A stretch of DNA of 64,000 bases from Massospora cicadina (lineage: Eukaryota > Entomophthoromycota > Entomophthoromycetes > Entomophthorales > Entomophthoraceae): the NCBI GenBank assembly GCA_022478985.1, contig JAKSZP010000010.1, positions 310,001-374,000 on the forward strand. Reading direction: 5' to 3'. The notes under the pieces are model-generated. The model saw nothing but the letters and a program-made list of their open reading frames with translations, searched no databases and was not told the DNA's origin. Shown in pieces: positions 29,917-41,547 of this stretch (positions are counted from its first letter, which is position 1; each line of letters opens with the position of its first letter). The position numbers and the translations under genes were made by a program.

Positions 29917-31480
29917 ATGGAGGGCGTTCAAGTGAATACCCCTCTCCCCTTCCATGGAAAATGAACCAAGGCTAGTTGAACTTAACAGCAACTAGCCAGC
30001 GCTTGGTCACGGCTTAAAAGTCTCAAACAGCGCCCCTTTAAAGGTCCCTTTAAAGACAAGTTCACCCCTGAAAAGGGTATCATTGATTCGTTTATATATG
30101 TTTATGAATCTGCCATGCAAGGCGCTACTGACCACCAGAAAATTAAGCAATACTTCCTCATTAAAGCCGCCTGGAACAAGAGATGATGGTTCCTCATATG
30201 GACACTCTGCACACCTGTACCAATGGTAAGGAAGCTCTGGTAGCTAAATTTGGCTCCAAACAGAGTCTAAACAGGGAAAAAAACAGGCCTTTATGCGCCT
30301 TAATATATATGATGGTGAATGGATCACTGATTTTACTAAGCGATTTTAACTTGCTGCCCAGATGTTGATTAAATCTAATATGCTAAACTTGGATGATGAC
30401 ATCGCAGCCATGTTAACTGGGTTAGCTTTCCAACTTCTTTAGCTCGGCATATCATCACAGTGAAGTGCAACTCTAAGAATGTCCATGACATAAAAGAGGC
30501 CTGTTAGACGTTTCTGATTTTTATGACTATGCGACAACAAATGAAGCTGCTGTGAACCCCCAGGTTTGTACTATTAAGAAGTTCTCAACTGAATCCCCAT
30601 CAAAAGAGGCTATGTTGACCCCCATGTCAGTTACTACTCTGAGCCCAGCACAAGCAGTGCAGTTCAAACCTGATCTTCCTCCGCCCAGTCAACCTGAGGT
30701 TTTTCAAGCTAGTAAATCAGAGTGCATCATCGTTAATAGGGAAGCACTCCCTGCCCCCACCTTATCATCAAGATCAGCTTGTGCCATCCAATAAACCTCT
30801 CCAAATGGTCTTAAAGCCTAAACCCCTCTTACAGGTGACATTCGCCCCCACCAACAATGGGTTTAAGGACCAGGTCACTCAAGCTAAACCACATGTTTCC
30901 CAAGGCTCACAACCTCTGATCAACCCAAAGCAGGCATAGCTGAAGCATCCCCTCCACGACACTATCTCCTCCAGAGAACTCTAATCTGAAACCTGCAGCC
31001 ATGAGGAAGCCCAAACCTCTCCCTCAGGTGACAGTCGCTCCTAACAATGGGCTCAATGACAAGGCTGCTCAAGCTAAGAGACCTGCCCTCCATTGATCAT
31101 CGCTGCAGATGGCCCCACAGCTACTAAAGTTATGGCTTCCTCCTCCAACCTCCCTTCTATCATCCACCCAATGTGTGTGGAAACCCTTATGATGTTGAGT
31201 ATGAAGGGTTATGAGGATGTCAATTATTATGTCCTAGGAGCCCCAGCCAAAGTAGGTATAACATATAGGCTGAACTCTGAAAAAGTAGATAGAGCCCTGA
31301 TCCCTCAAAAACCTACCTTAATCAAGTGCTGGGAAGCCCTGAGATTATTCATACTGATAGCAATGCTGACCAGGTTATTACCTCGCTGATCCTACCAATT
31401 CATCATGTTCACACCCTACAGTCCATTAAAAAACTATCCCAAGAAAGCTAAAAAGCTTGTTTCTACTATCTGTCTTAAGG
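29917..31480 (+). pseudogene. N1 gag
   Basis: An ATG at 29917 starts MEGVQVNTPLPFHG. The capsid-like block in a shifted frame reads PFKGPFKDKFTPEKGIIDSF, followed by IYVYESAM and IKQYFLIKAAWNK (about 30033-30183), the familiar gag pattern of a hydrophobic helix after F-x-G. Later pieces include KEALVAKFG (about 30227-30255) and a long Pro/Gln/Ser-rich stretch open at 30552-30794. A CCHC knuckle is not visible. The frame changes at least four times. Confidence 0.65.
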
Positions 31481-31489
31481 AAGTATTAG

Positions 31490-31860
31490 CTCTCCCCCTA
31501 ATTTTAGCGGGACCATAGCTAAGGGAGAGGTCATTATTCAAAAAGTCCAGGTTAGGGCTATCTTGGACACTGGATCTCCCGTGAACGTTCTCTCTTCCAA
31601 GCTGATCAAGAAGATTAAGCTGGCTCCTTATCTTGAGTGAACGCTGGAGTTTGGAATGGCGGATCCAAAAACACCCATGCTATGGGAGCCTACTCCTCCT
31701 TGTCTATTTGGATTGGAAAGCTCATATTATCAGCTCCCGCTGTGGCTTGGATAATAACACTTATGACATTCTTATTGGCATGCAATTTATGATTGAGTAT
31801 GATGATATAATCTACACGAAACAGGGTTTCTCTCCTACTCAGTTATGAGGTCCCTCAAAT
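31490..31860 (+). pseudogene. N1 protease
   Basis: The retropepsin active site is VRAILDTGSPVNVLSSKLIK (about 31551-31610), with D-T-G intact. The C-terminal motif is YDILIGMQFMIEYDDIIY (about 31765-31820), where I-G follows the Leu/Ile pair as in the family. A stop and a shift lie between the two. Confidence 0.7.
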
Positions 31861-32389
31861 ATTTAACAATGAAGAACCTAATAGAAAATTATACTCCTGC
31901 TTTGTTGAATACACTTCCTCTGCTTTACTTTTATTCTACACAACCTCAGGACGCAACACAAAAAAGTTGACCAGTTTGGTGGATGCCTCTGAGGGCATTC
32001 CTTTTTATGCTTCAAAGGAAACAGTAATCAAGGCTGGTGAACAACGGGTGGTCGCTACCAACATTATGATACTGATACCCCTAGCCTGTCTGTTGCACAT
32101 AACTAGCATTGATGGAGTAAGCTCTTTAGTACCCCAGGTGTTGTCGGATATACTAGACCCCACATATCAATAACCCATTAGTATCCTATTAGAGAACATT
32201 ATTAATAAACCCATCACTGTCAAAAAACATTAAGAGATAGGGAAAGGTCTGCTAATTCCCCTCAAAGATATTGACAGCTTTCACCTTATTAAGTTAATGT
32301 TGGATATGGGTTTACCCACTGACCAGTTGGTGTGTACTCTGCCTAACGTCCACATCTCAGATGACCTAGCCCCAGATGAGCTTAAAAAG

Positions 32390-33260
32390 TTCATTCTCTA
32401 TTGGATACATATGGTGATATTTTCTCCCAACCCAACACGGATTATGGGCACATAAAGGGATGGAGCCACACCATTGATGTTAGTTATGACCAACCTATTC
32501 AATCTAAACCTTACCGTAAGTCCAAGGTTGAAGAGCAGCAAATGAGGGTTGAACTCAAGCAGTTATTAGACGCTGGGATATTAGTACTGTCACAAAGCCC
32601 TAGGGCATCTCCTCTCTTGCTGACCAAAAAGAAGAATGGAAGTCATTGGGTAGTGATGGACTACCATAAACTGAATAACCTCACTAAAAAAGCTATCCTA
32701 TCCCCTGCATAGATGATGCTCTTGCACAACTCTCCAGCTCAAAATTCTTCTCAGCCATGAATTTGGCCAGCGGATATTGGCAAATAGATCTTTCTTCCCA
32801 AGATCAGGAAAAAATGCGCTCTTACTTGCGGTGAAGCCTTATTTCATCCTACCCGCCTATCCCAAGGGCTGTGCAATGCGCCAGCATCCTTCCAACATGC
32901 AATGGATCACATTCTGCGGACCTCAAGCTAAGCTGTGTGATCATCTATTTTGATGACATCACCTTCTTTTCTGCAACGTTCACTGATCATTTTTCTAATT
33001 AAAGAAAGTTTTAACGCCTGTGGGCTTCTAACATCAAGTTGAAACTGTCAAAATGAACCTTTTTACAAAAGAAGCTAGATTTCCTCGGATATGCTATCTC
33101 CCAAGAAGGGATCCAGCCTCAACAAGACAAGGTCGAAGTTATCTCTAAAATTCATTCCCCTAAAATCCTCCGGGACATCCAGGTATTTCTGGATATTATG
33201 GGGTATTATCATCAGTTCATCCACAAGTTCGCTCAGCTCCGTGAGCCTCTTGGCTGACTA
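32390..33260 (+). pseudogene. N1 reverse transcriptase
   Basis: An open 103-codon N-terminal part (from 32401) has IFSQPNTDYGHIKGWSHTID, the usual linker, and then ASPLLLTKKKNGSHWVVMDY in the fingers (about 32608-32667). After it the frame breaks repeatedly: AMNLASGYWQIDLSSQDQEK with the first catalytic Asp replaced by Asn (about 32755-32813), then RLSQGLCNAPASFQHAMDHI (about 32853-32915), then a palm in which IYFDDI can be read (about 32944-32962). The connection domain is in pieces to 33260. Confidence 0.75.
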
Positions 33261-33822
33261 TTGGCTAAGAACACCCCTTTTTATTGGGTTACAGAACAAG
33301 CGGCTGCGTTTGAGATGCTAAAGAAATTGCTTCAGCAATGCCCCATCTTACGCCACCTCAACTATGAGAAACCCTTCATATTGTTCACTGATGCCTCAGA
33401 CTATGCCGTTGGATCCATCCTAGCCCAATTGTACAGTAATGGAGTAGATCATCCGGTCTCCTACTTCAGCAAGATTTTGTCAAAAGCTAAACATAACTAT
33501 AGTGTTACAGAGAAGGAGTGCCTGGCTGTATTACTAGCTGTTAAACATTACCATCCTTTCCTATATGGCACATTATTCACTGTGATTACTAACCACGCCC
33601 CCTTAAAATGGCTACAAAACATGAAGGGCCCACCAGACGGTTGGCCTGTTGGGCCCTCAAAGTTCAACATCATGATATGAATATTGAGCACTGAGCTGGG
33701 ATGCATAATATGAATGTGTATGGTTTGACTCGGCTTCCTATCCTTCATCTGGACCACAATGAAGTGGAGTAATTACATGGTCTCCTTATGACCCCCGAGG
33801 CCTGGGATGATGAAGATGACCT
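33261..33822 (+). pseudogene. N1 RNase H, nearly intact
   Basis: A 139-codon frame runs from 33261 to 33680. It has PFILFTDASDYAVGSILAQL (catalytic Asp, about 33369-33430), HNYSVTEKECLAVLLAVKHY (catalytic Glu) and FTVITNHAPLKWLQ, in which Asn replaces the usual third Asp (T-D-H). The tail toward the integrase is broken. N2 was inserted at 33822/33823, after the RNase H tether. Confidence 0.8.
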
Positions 33823-34387
33823 TGTTACGATTCTGATATGACTGGATGATAATCTTTGGACAGCTAGAGAATATTGGAAAGAATCCGCCGAACATGATAT
33901 TAGTTATGATTATTTGAGCGCCTTGAAATGAGGCGATATTGGGATATAATGGGTTATTATTGGATCGCCTCTAAATAAGGCTATAAGGCAATAATGCGAT
34001 GTTGACATTCGATGAATACAGATTAAATCGCCTACAATTAGGGCGATAGAGAGCTAAAGAATAACAAGCCAAAATAAAGAGGAGAATCAGCGGAATAGAA
34101 TAGTTTAAGATATGAGAGTGGTATCATATAAAGCCGCTGTATATAAGCGAGATGGGTGATTGAGAGAAGTAAGTTGTTGATAGTAGAGAGATAGAGGAAC
34201 AGCGAGAGGTCGCTTTAATTATTTAAAGTAAATAAAGAGTCATTGGGTCGATTGATTCTATTTTTAGTATATTTTCAAGTGTGTCTGAGAGGCTGACAAT
34301 CCTCACATCATCTGTCTGTTGTTCAGTGGGTTTGACCTGTGTAAACAATATAGCAGATCCTAACAATACCGTCCAATTTTTATAACA
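33823..34387 (+). repeat. N2 5' LTR
   Basis: It aligns throughout with 39817-40376. AATAAAGAGTCATTGGGTCG near 34231 gives a polyadenylation-type signal, and CTGTATATAAGCGAG near 34137 a TATA-like box about 90 bases upstream. Unlike the N1, E1 and M1 LTRs it has no long open frame. GCGAT words (AGGCGATA, GGGCGATAG) recur several times. Confidence 0.85.
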
Positions 34388-34388
34388 G

Positions 34389-34404
34389 TGGTGCTAACTA
34401 CAGG
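34389..34404 (+). promoter_or_regulatory. N2 primer-binding site
   Basis: TGGTGCTAACTACAGG begins 1 base after the LTR end TATAACA. It is nearly the same as N1's site and is read as a tRNA-type primer site. Confidence 0.7.
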
Positions 34405-34452
34405 AGGCCCATTGATCAGCCACCAAGTACTACAAATCTCAAGTCGCCAGCC

Positions 34453-35970
34453 ATGTCTTACACAGCCTGTGTTGCTGGGGAATCTTCATGAAACACTGCA
34501 CCAGCTGGGTATGAGGAACTCAAACTTACCTTAGATGCAGTGCTCAAAAAACAAGACTTTATTCAAGAACGAAATGCTGACATGCACCAGCTTGATGCAT
34601 GTTTAGCCAAATGCAAATTTTGGGAAAACAAAACAAGGAACTTGCCAACCGGTTGGATGATACCACTGAACAGCTGCAGTGCGCGGAGCAGAAATTGACC
34701 AGTGCCTCTTAGTCTTCTCACTGGTACAAGGTAGAACAACAAAGGGGGCATCATACGAGGAAGAATATGATGCTGGTCGGAGCTACTACACCCAGGATGG
34801 TAATACTGGATACAGAATATGATTCAGAGTGCCAATTCCCTCAAGTAATGGTGGTGCCACCCATGGAAGAAGGCCATGATACCCCTGAAGCGGCGGACAT
34901 CCCAACTTTTGCTGGTCCAGCTTCTCATCTGGATACTGCTTTTGGATCTCAACTCATTCCTCAGTATGGCCTAAAAAGCTGTGAACGGGATGAGGAGGTT
35001 AATATTGAAAAACTACCTCTGTTTGATCGCAATGGTAATATTCATGGGTTCTTCAAACGGTTAAAATTTGCAGTCTAAGGTGCATCTGATAGAAAGAAAG
35101 CTAAACTGTTGATATCTTCCTTGGATGTTGGGAGTGCCGATCAAGTCACCTGTTACCTCCCTAGTAGCTCTGTTACTTATAGGGATGTAAAAGATAGCGT
35201 GCTTCACCTGTTTGGGGGTGCCTTAGAGATGTCACAGCAGAAAGTGGAATTCTAAACAATTGGATTCCGCAAAAAATGAGACTCTCCTGGAGTTCGCTGA
35301 TTGATTTATGATGGAAGCTCACATGCTGATTGGGCCAGGATACTTAGTGGAAGCTGACGTGTGCATCGCCATGACCTCCACAGTGAAGCCATACTGAGAG
35401 CTTCACAATGTCATTTCACCGCTTTTAGATGACGACGTTCCCCTGCTCAATATTGTACAGTTTTTGCGTCGCATATCCCCTAACTTTTCACCGCCAAATA
35501 TGGAATGGAAGACTACCGCCTCTACTGTACCCTCTTATTCAGGAGAATACTCTTATCTGAATCACATTCCGCCTAGCAACCCTTGACCTTATTATAACTA
35601 TGCGCCTCGTCCTTGGCCAAATTTATACTCAACAGTTGGATCATCATCCAGGGGTTGGTTAAAAAACCGTCAGCAACCTAGATACCAACCAGGACCTACT
35701 CCGCCAAACGTCAGCAATCATCTTTCTGACCTGGGCCTGGTTACACCAAACAACCCCAAACTTTCTGACCTGGACCCTCTTATGAAAATCAAGGACGTGG
35801 CTCTTACAGGGTTAGCTACTATGTATGCGGCCACTCTGGTCACTTGGCAAAATTCTGCCATAACCGCCGAGTGCACTACATACACCAAGATCAATACTAC
35901 CAGGGAAAAGATGGAGCAGAGTAGAGATGGGACTCTCTACCTCCGCGATTCCAACCCAAAACGTCCCTGA
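34453..35970 (+). pseudogene. N2 gag with degraded zinc knuckle
   Basis: It starts at ATG 34453 (MSYTACVAGESS, then a stop). A heptad-like helical part follows (YEELKLTLDAVLKKQDFIQE). The capsid core is KLPLFDRNGNIHGFFKRLKF (about 35008-35070) and then AKLLISSLDVGSADQVTCYL and YRDVKDSVLHLFGGALEMS (about 35098-35237). A Pro/Tyr/Asn-rich linker leads to the zinc knuckle YYVCGHSGHLAKFC (35817-35858). The C-x2-C-x4-H-x4-C spacing is kept, but the first Cys codon is TAC (Tyr), a single transition. The same capsid blocks occur near 62 kb, marking a second copy of this family. Confidence 0.75.
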
Positions 35971-36249
35971 ATCAATAGTAGTATATCCCGCGGAAGTCCC
36001 TCAGTACAATGATGGAATTTTATACCAGCAGCCAGTTGGAGGAGTGAACGTAGTGACATGAGCTCAAGCCAAGGCTGCGGCGGACGAAGGATCTTTAGAA
36101 CAACTGAAGCCATATGCCTGTCAAATGCTTGATCAAGTTTCCTCGGACAAGCTGGACTCTGCTGCGGATGAGCCAACTCTGAAAAGATAAACATTGCCCT
36201 TCCAGTAGACGCCATTGTCAAAGAATATCCCAAAGTTGGTGATGGGATA

Positions 36250-36672
36250 ATGAGTTTTCTTGAAAAAAGAGATCCTGTAAATGTCCATGTATTAAACAGT
36301 CAATATTCTTCTTATTCCGAGTGTACATGCTGTGATATTTTTGTAGCAAAAAATAGAGTTCGCGTTATAATAGATACTAGTGCTCCAGTCAACATAGTTT
36401 CCACTAAGTTGATGGCGAAGTTGACGTTAAAACCTGATGTGGACCATCAAATGGTGTATGGAACAGCTGGAGCAGGAATCACCATCTCTGAGGGAGCTTA
36501 CAGTGCGCTACCTCTGCACTTTGGGTCCATTGTCATCATAGCTTTGGCGATTGTGCTACCAAATGAAAGCTATGGCTTGCTAATTGGAACCGCTTTCCTG
36601 TGCCATTTTGGGGCTGTCATTAATATGACGGAGGAGACCCTCGCCATTTTGGGACAGCGGATCCCAATTTAA
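36250..36672 (+). pseudogene. N2 protease, open frame
   Basis: The frame is open for 140 codons. Active site RVRVIIDTSAPVNIVSTKLM (about 36360-36419) has Asp-Thr-Ser where Asp-Thr-Gly is the norm; Asp-Ser-Gly and Asp-Thr-Ser variants occur in retropepsins. The flap region is Gly-rich (TAGAGITISEGAYSALPLHF). SYGLLIGTAFLCHFGAVINM closes the domain. The frame covers the full domain length, making it the best preserved protease in the window. Confidence 0.8.
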
Positions 36673-37329
36673 ATCACCTCTAGCAGAGTGCCAAAGGGTC
36701 CGGTGCACATGAGACATATCAATCTTGCATATAGTGATGGGGTAATGCCAGTTAGCTACCATCAACTAAAAACAAGACTTGGTCTCTTCTCCATCAGATA
36801 TATGAATATTAAGGGATACCTCTCCGAGATGCAGGGCCCATATCTATTCCTTCTAGACATCAAGTTTTAGTGAACACTGAGTTAGAGGTGGAAGTGCCTG
36901 TTGGGCTATATGGGGAGGTCATTGGACTCTATTGTCAAACACGGTTTTTGCCTAAGTGGCTCCAGGGATTATACTTCTGGGCCATGGAGAGATTAAGTTT
37001 TTATTAGCAAACCTCCAGAACGAACCAATACAGATCTGCTGACACCAAATAGTAGTGTATTTACATTTGACTCCAATAAAAGAGTCCTATAGGTTCATGA
37101 TTTCAGGTCTTGGACAAATTTGGTATATTAGTCAAGGAACTGGCCGGTGTAATGATGGTGGTACTGCGGAGTAATTTAATAGGGCTATTGGAAGAACAAA
37201 AAGACCAAACCATAGCTTTATTTCAGAAGTAAAAGGGAATTTTTTCTGTTGACAATAATGACATAGGGCTTGCTCGGGGGGTGGTCCACTGAGTGGACAC
37301 AGGAGATCATCCACCATAAGGTCTCATCC

Positions 37330-38090
37330 AATCCGCTGATAAAGGGCAGTGGAAGACGTTGTCACTGAGGAAATTGACAAGTTGCTGGAGCAAGGGATGC
37401 TCAAACCATCCAAGAGTATGTGGGCTTCGCCTGTTCTGATTTTAAAAAAGAAGGACGGCACTAATTGAGTAGTGATAGACTACCAGAAGCTCAATAGTGT
37501 TATAAAAAGGACTCGTACCCCTTGCCAAGGATTGACAATGCTTTGGATTGATTGGGGGGATCCTGTTATTTTTCAGCGATGGACTTTATATTGGGTTGCT
37601 AGCAAATTTGAGCTACCCATGGTGGAACAGGAGAAATGCGCTGTAATCACCTCCAAAGGCCTTTTTCAACTGACTCAGATTACTCAAGGGCTGTTTAACG
37701 CCCCAGCAACGTTTCAGCAAGCCATGGACACTAGTCTTGGTAACCTGAAGCTGTCATGCGTCCTCATATACCTCAATGATCTTAATGTTTTCTCTCGAAC
37801 CTTTTCAGAGCACCTCATTCTTTTAGAAGCAGTATTTAGCCGACTGCTGAGGCAAACATCAAAATTGAGCCTCAAAAATGTAACTTCTTTAAAAGATCAG
37901 TTGGAATACCTGGGGTTTGTGGTAGACTCTAAGGGGCTGAAACCACAGTTGGATAAGGTGGAGGCCATCTGTAAAATTACTAAACCTAATAGTAAACGCA
38001 ACATACAGGTATTTTTGGGAATAATTTGGTTGGACCGGCGCTTCATCCCTAACTTTAGCTGCATTGTGGGCCACTATTTGAGTTGTTAAA
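37330..38090 (+). pseudogene. N2 reverse transcriptase (YLND)
   Basis: Finger region SPVLILKKKDGTN (about 37429-37467) is followed by a stop, then a 205-codon frame (37472-38089). This includes VIDYQKLNSVIKRTR, QITQGLFNAPATFQQAMDTS (about 37676-37735), VLIYLNDLNVFSRTFSEHL (about 37763-37819) and QLEYLGFVVDSKGLKPQLDK, NIQVFLGIIWLDRRFIPNF. The active site reads Y-L-N-D, so one catalytic Asp is lost (GAT to AAT). The first catalytic region (normally F-S-x-x-D-L-x-x-G-Y) is disordered near 37560-37610. Confidence 0.8.
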
Positions 38091-38580
38091 AAAAGATGCT
38101 GTGTTTGTATGGACGGAATGTCATCAATACGTCTTTGATACATTTTGTACGGCGCTGACCAGCACACCGGTGTTATTCTATCTGAGCTTTGATAGGGAGT
38201 TTATTGTTCAGATGGATGCGTCCCTTTCCGCTGTTGGGGCAGTACTTTCTCAGAAAGATGACGAAGGAGAGGAGCATCCCGTAGCATACTGTAGTCAAAG
38301 TCTGAACTGTCATGAGCGTAACTATACTGTGACCAAGTGGGAGTTCTTAGCGGTGATCTACACATATAAGCAATTTAGAGTCTACTTTCATGGGGTAAAG
38401 TTTAAAGTTGTAACAGATCACGCATCATTACACTGGTTGCAGAACCTCAAAGAGCCTGAAGGGCGCTTGGCTTGATGGACTCTTAAGTTTCAGGCTTATG
38501 ATTTTGAGATTATCCATTGGCTGGGAGTAAAGCATCAGAATGCTGACTGTTTATCTCAATTGCTGACTGTTGCTGTAATG
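38083..38580 (+). pseudogene. N2 RNase H
   Basis: A 130-codon frame at 38083-38475 has QMDASLSAVGAVLSQKDDEG (catalytic Asp, about 38209-38270), RNYTVTKWEFLAVIYTYKQF (Glu, about 38320-38380) and KVVTDHASLHWLQNLKEPEG (third Asp, about 38407-38466). A TGA ends the frame at the trp codon after RLA. The tether continues as KHQNADCLSQL to about 38560. All three acidic residues are present. Confidence 0.85.
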
Positions 38581-38599
38581 GCAGACATCAGTGATGTGA

Positions 38600-39790
38600 T
38601 CTATGATAAAATGCTCAGCGGAAAATATGATTAAGTACCATTTAAGTGATCAAAGCATTGAACGAGATGCAAATGAATACCTTCCAATGGAATGGGAACT
38701 GTACAAGAGGATCAGTGATTCTACGGTGAATTTTCTGCAATCCTCAGCACGGCCAGAAATTATTATTGCTCTCACAAGGCAGTCAGACATAGTGGGATGC
38801 GCAAGACAATGAAGTTGTTGCACCCTTGGTACTACTGGGAAAGCATGAGCTTTGATGTGCTTGAAACCATTTCCTGTTGCCATCAGTGCCAAGTGTAAAA
38901 GCCATTCCGCCGTAAGACTTTGTACCAGGTAGTGAAACCACATTTTGCTTGGCATACGGTTTCCCTTGATAACATTGGTCCCTTGCCAACAGGAGCTAAC
39001 CAGTGTAAGTACATTCTGGTGGCTATTGACCACTTGACCTGGTGGGTTAAGTGCAGCCAATACAGGATTTGGGGGCGGTCACAGTGGCAAGTTAGTAATG
39101 GAATGCATTATTCAGCAACACGGTTGCCCTCAGTTCATTCTCACTGATAATGTAACCAACTTCACCTCGCACATCCTCCCCAAACTGAACGAGCTTATGG
39201 GTATCCAAAGGGTTCTGATGGCTCCATATCACCCTGAGTCCAATGGAATGGGCGAACGGGTGAATGGGACTTTGGTGAACATACTACAAAAACTAGTAGA
39301 GGATCGACCTTCTGATTAAAGCTCCCTCCTTTCCACTGCCTTGTTTGCCTATAACATTAGTTACCATTTACGTCACAGGGAAGAGCCCCTTCCAACTACT
39401 ATACGGCTGACACCCAGCTCTTCTGAAATTACTTTATTTGTATATAGAAGACACTGGCGGAATGGAACTCCACCACTATTTGACTAACCTTGCGAACACT
39501 CTGATCAAATTGCAAACCAAAGCATATTCCTTCAGCTTAGCTAAGAAGATCTGGAATCAGGCTACCAATCAAGTACGTTGTAGTGGGTTGGCGCAGTTCA
39601 AAGAAGGCGATATGGTTCTCTTCCATGACCAACATGGGTCCAGGTGGAAGCAAAAGCTAGCCAGTATTTGAATTGGCCCGTTCAAAGGTATAGAGAAAAC
39701 TGAGGTCGATACATACACCATCAAGGACCCCACAAGTGGTCAGATCATTAACTAAGCACACGCAAAGTTCCTCCAACCATACAAGCAATA
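38600..39790 (+). pseudogene. N2 integrase
   Basis: The H2C2 zinc domain is complete in one shifted frame: SHKAVRHSGMRKTMKLLHPW (about 38771-38830) and ETISCCHQCQV (about 38862-38895). The core shows TVSLDNIGPLPTGANQCKYI (first Asp), QHGCPQFILTDNVTNFTSHI (second Asp, near 39117-39176) and YHPESNGMGERVNGTLVNIL with the catalytic Glu (about 39226-39285). The beta domain has FKEGDMVLFHDQHGSRWKQK and ends QIIN-stop...HAKFLQPYKQ at 39787. Breaks occur near 39060 and 39320. Confidence 0.8.
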
Positions 39791-39816
39791 GGAGCCTTAT
39801 CATCCAGTCAAGGAGG

Positions 39817-40376
39817 TGGTAATATCGCAATTCCAATATGCCTGGATGATAATCTTGGGACAGGTAGGGCGTATTGGAAAGGATCTGCCGAACATGATAC
39901 TAGTTACAATTATTCTAGCGCCTTGAGATGAGGCGATAATGTGATATAATGGGTTATTATTGGATCGCCTCCAAATAAGGCGATAAGGCAATGTCAACAT
40001 TCAACAATTACAAATTAAATCTCCTACAATTAGGGTGATAGAGAGCTAAAGAATAACAAGCCAAAATCGAGGAGAATCGGTGGAATATAATAGTCCAAGC
40101 TATGAGAGTGGTATCATCCAAAGCCACTGTATATAAGTGAGATGGGCGAATGAGAGAAGTAAGTTGTTGATAATAGAGAGATAGAGGAACAGCAAGAGGT
40201 CGCTGTATTTATTAAAAGTAAATAAAGAGTCATTGGGTCGATTGATCCTATTTTTAGTATATTTTCAAGTGTGTCTGAGAGGCTGACAATCCCCACATCA
40301 TCTGTCTGTTGTTCAGTGGGTTTGACCTGTGTGAATGATATAGCAGATCCTAACAATACCGTCCAATTTTATAGCA
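39817..40376 (+). repeat. N2 3' LTR
   Basis: It starts TGGTAATATCGC after the purine run AAGGAGG and ends TATAGCA. It is the partner of 33823-34387; the two differ by scattered transitions and small indels. Confidence 0.85.
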
Positions 40377-40381
40377 GACCC

Positions 40382-41547
40382 CATCCAGAAAATGCTAGCA
40401 TGACACTCCCGCAACACTAAGGTGGAGAGCGAAAAGTTATATAAGCATGTAGGAGTAATTTGGCTGCCCTATCTGCGACCTTCAGAATGAGTACCGGTGA
40501 TCATGGAGGCCCACTCTACCCTTGAGCATGCCAGCATGAGAAAAACGTATTAGTGGCTTAAAGACTGGAACTATTAGGAGGCATCATGGAATCCCTTATT
40601 AAAGTCCTGGACGCATGGTTAATCTTTAAAAAGCAATCTCGCTTTAGGACCAGATACCAATACCAACCCACTACCCCTCAGCAAACTTTTTCACACGATC
40701 AGTTTAGACGTAATAGGACCTCTATCCCAGACTACCAGTGGGAATTGTTACATACTGGTAGGTATTGACCAATTTAAAAAATGGATCAAAGCAGTGGCTC
40801 TCCCTGCCCAAACCGCAAAAGCTACCGCCACTTTCCTCCACCAGTATATCTTCACTCGCCATGGATGTCCACAAGTCCTCCTCTGTGACAACAGAAAAAA
40901 CTTCACCTCAATAGTGGTCAAGATGCTAGCTACTTCTATAGTGGCCCAACAGCATTTTCAGCCCCCTACAGCCCCTCTACCAATGGAACCGTTGAAAGAG
41001 AAAATGTGACCTTGGTATTTATACTGTGAAAAATGGCCACCTCTGACCCTCTACAATGGGACCAGTTTCTGCCTAGTGCTCTTATGGCTTACCACATTAG
41101 CGACCATCAGATTCTCAAAATGTCTCCCTTCTATTTTCTATAAGAATGAAAACCTGGGATACATGCTCTATTAGCCAAAGAAATCTTTAGTTGTAGTCCT
41201 GATAATCCTTATAAGTCCATAAAGAGATTGGACCAGCACATCATTTAGCTACAATCAGAGGCTTTAGCTAATTTAGCTAAAACGGTCACTAAAGAAGGCC
41301 AGGCTGCCAATAAGTTCAGGACTCCCTTGCCCACCTTTCTAATTCTCTGATTTGGTATTATACTGCCATAATTGCATCACAGCTAGGAGTGAGAAGCTTG
41401 GCTCCATCTGGGATGAACCTTTTATCATCAACTATAAGAGGGGCGATAAATATTCTATAAAGTCCTTTGCAACTGGAATCACAATTAACCAAATTCATGG
41501 TCAGTTTCTCCGCCCCTATTTTCCCATAACATACATGAAGAGGATAA
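40382..41547 (+). pseudogene. N1 integrase (continuation after N2)
   Basis: The zinc domain is largely lost; the frame at 40586-40768 covers its C-terminal part. The core reads FKKWIKAVALPAQTAKATAT, then IFTRHGCPQVLLCDNRKNFT with the second catalytic Asp (about 40848-40907). It continues after a shift with SPSTNGTVERENVTLVFIL, the catalytic Glu (about 40970-41025). The C-terminal part at 41352-41576 reads RSEKLGSIWDEPFIINYKRG and IHGQFLRPYFP, matching the tail of H integrase. The polypurine tract GAAGAGGATAA ends at 41547. Confidence 0.75.

Larger units (their letters stand above)
33823..40376 (+). mobile_element. Element N2: Ty3/gypsy retrotransposon nested in N1
   Basis: LTRs of about 560 bases lie at 33823-34387 and 39817-40376. 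The target duplication is GACCT (33818-33822) and GACCC (40377-40381), one change. Gag, protease, RT, RNase H and integrase all follow in order in the same strand. The ends are TGTTAC...TATAACA at the 5' copy and TGGTAA...TATAGCA at the 3' copy. N2 retains the longest gag of the window. No chromodomain was seen. Confidence 0.9.
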
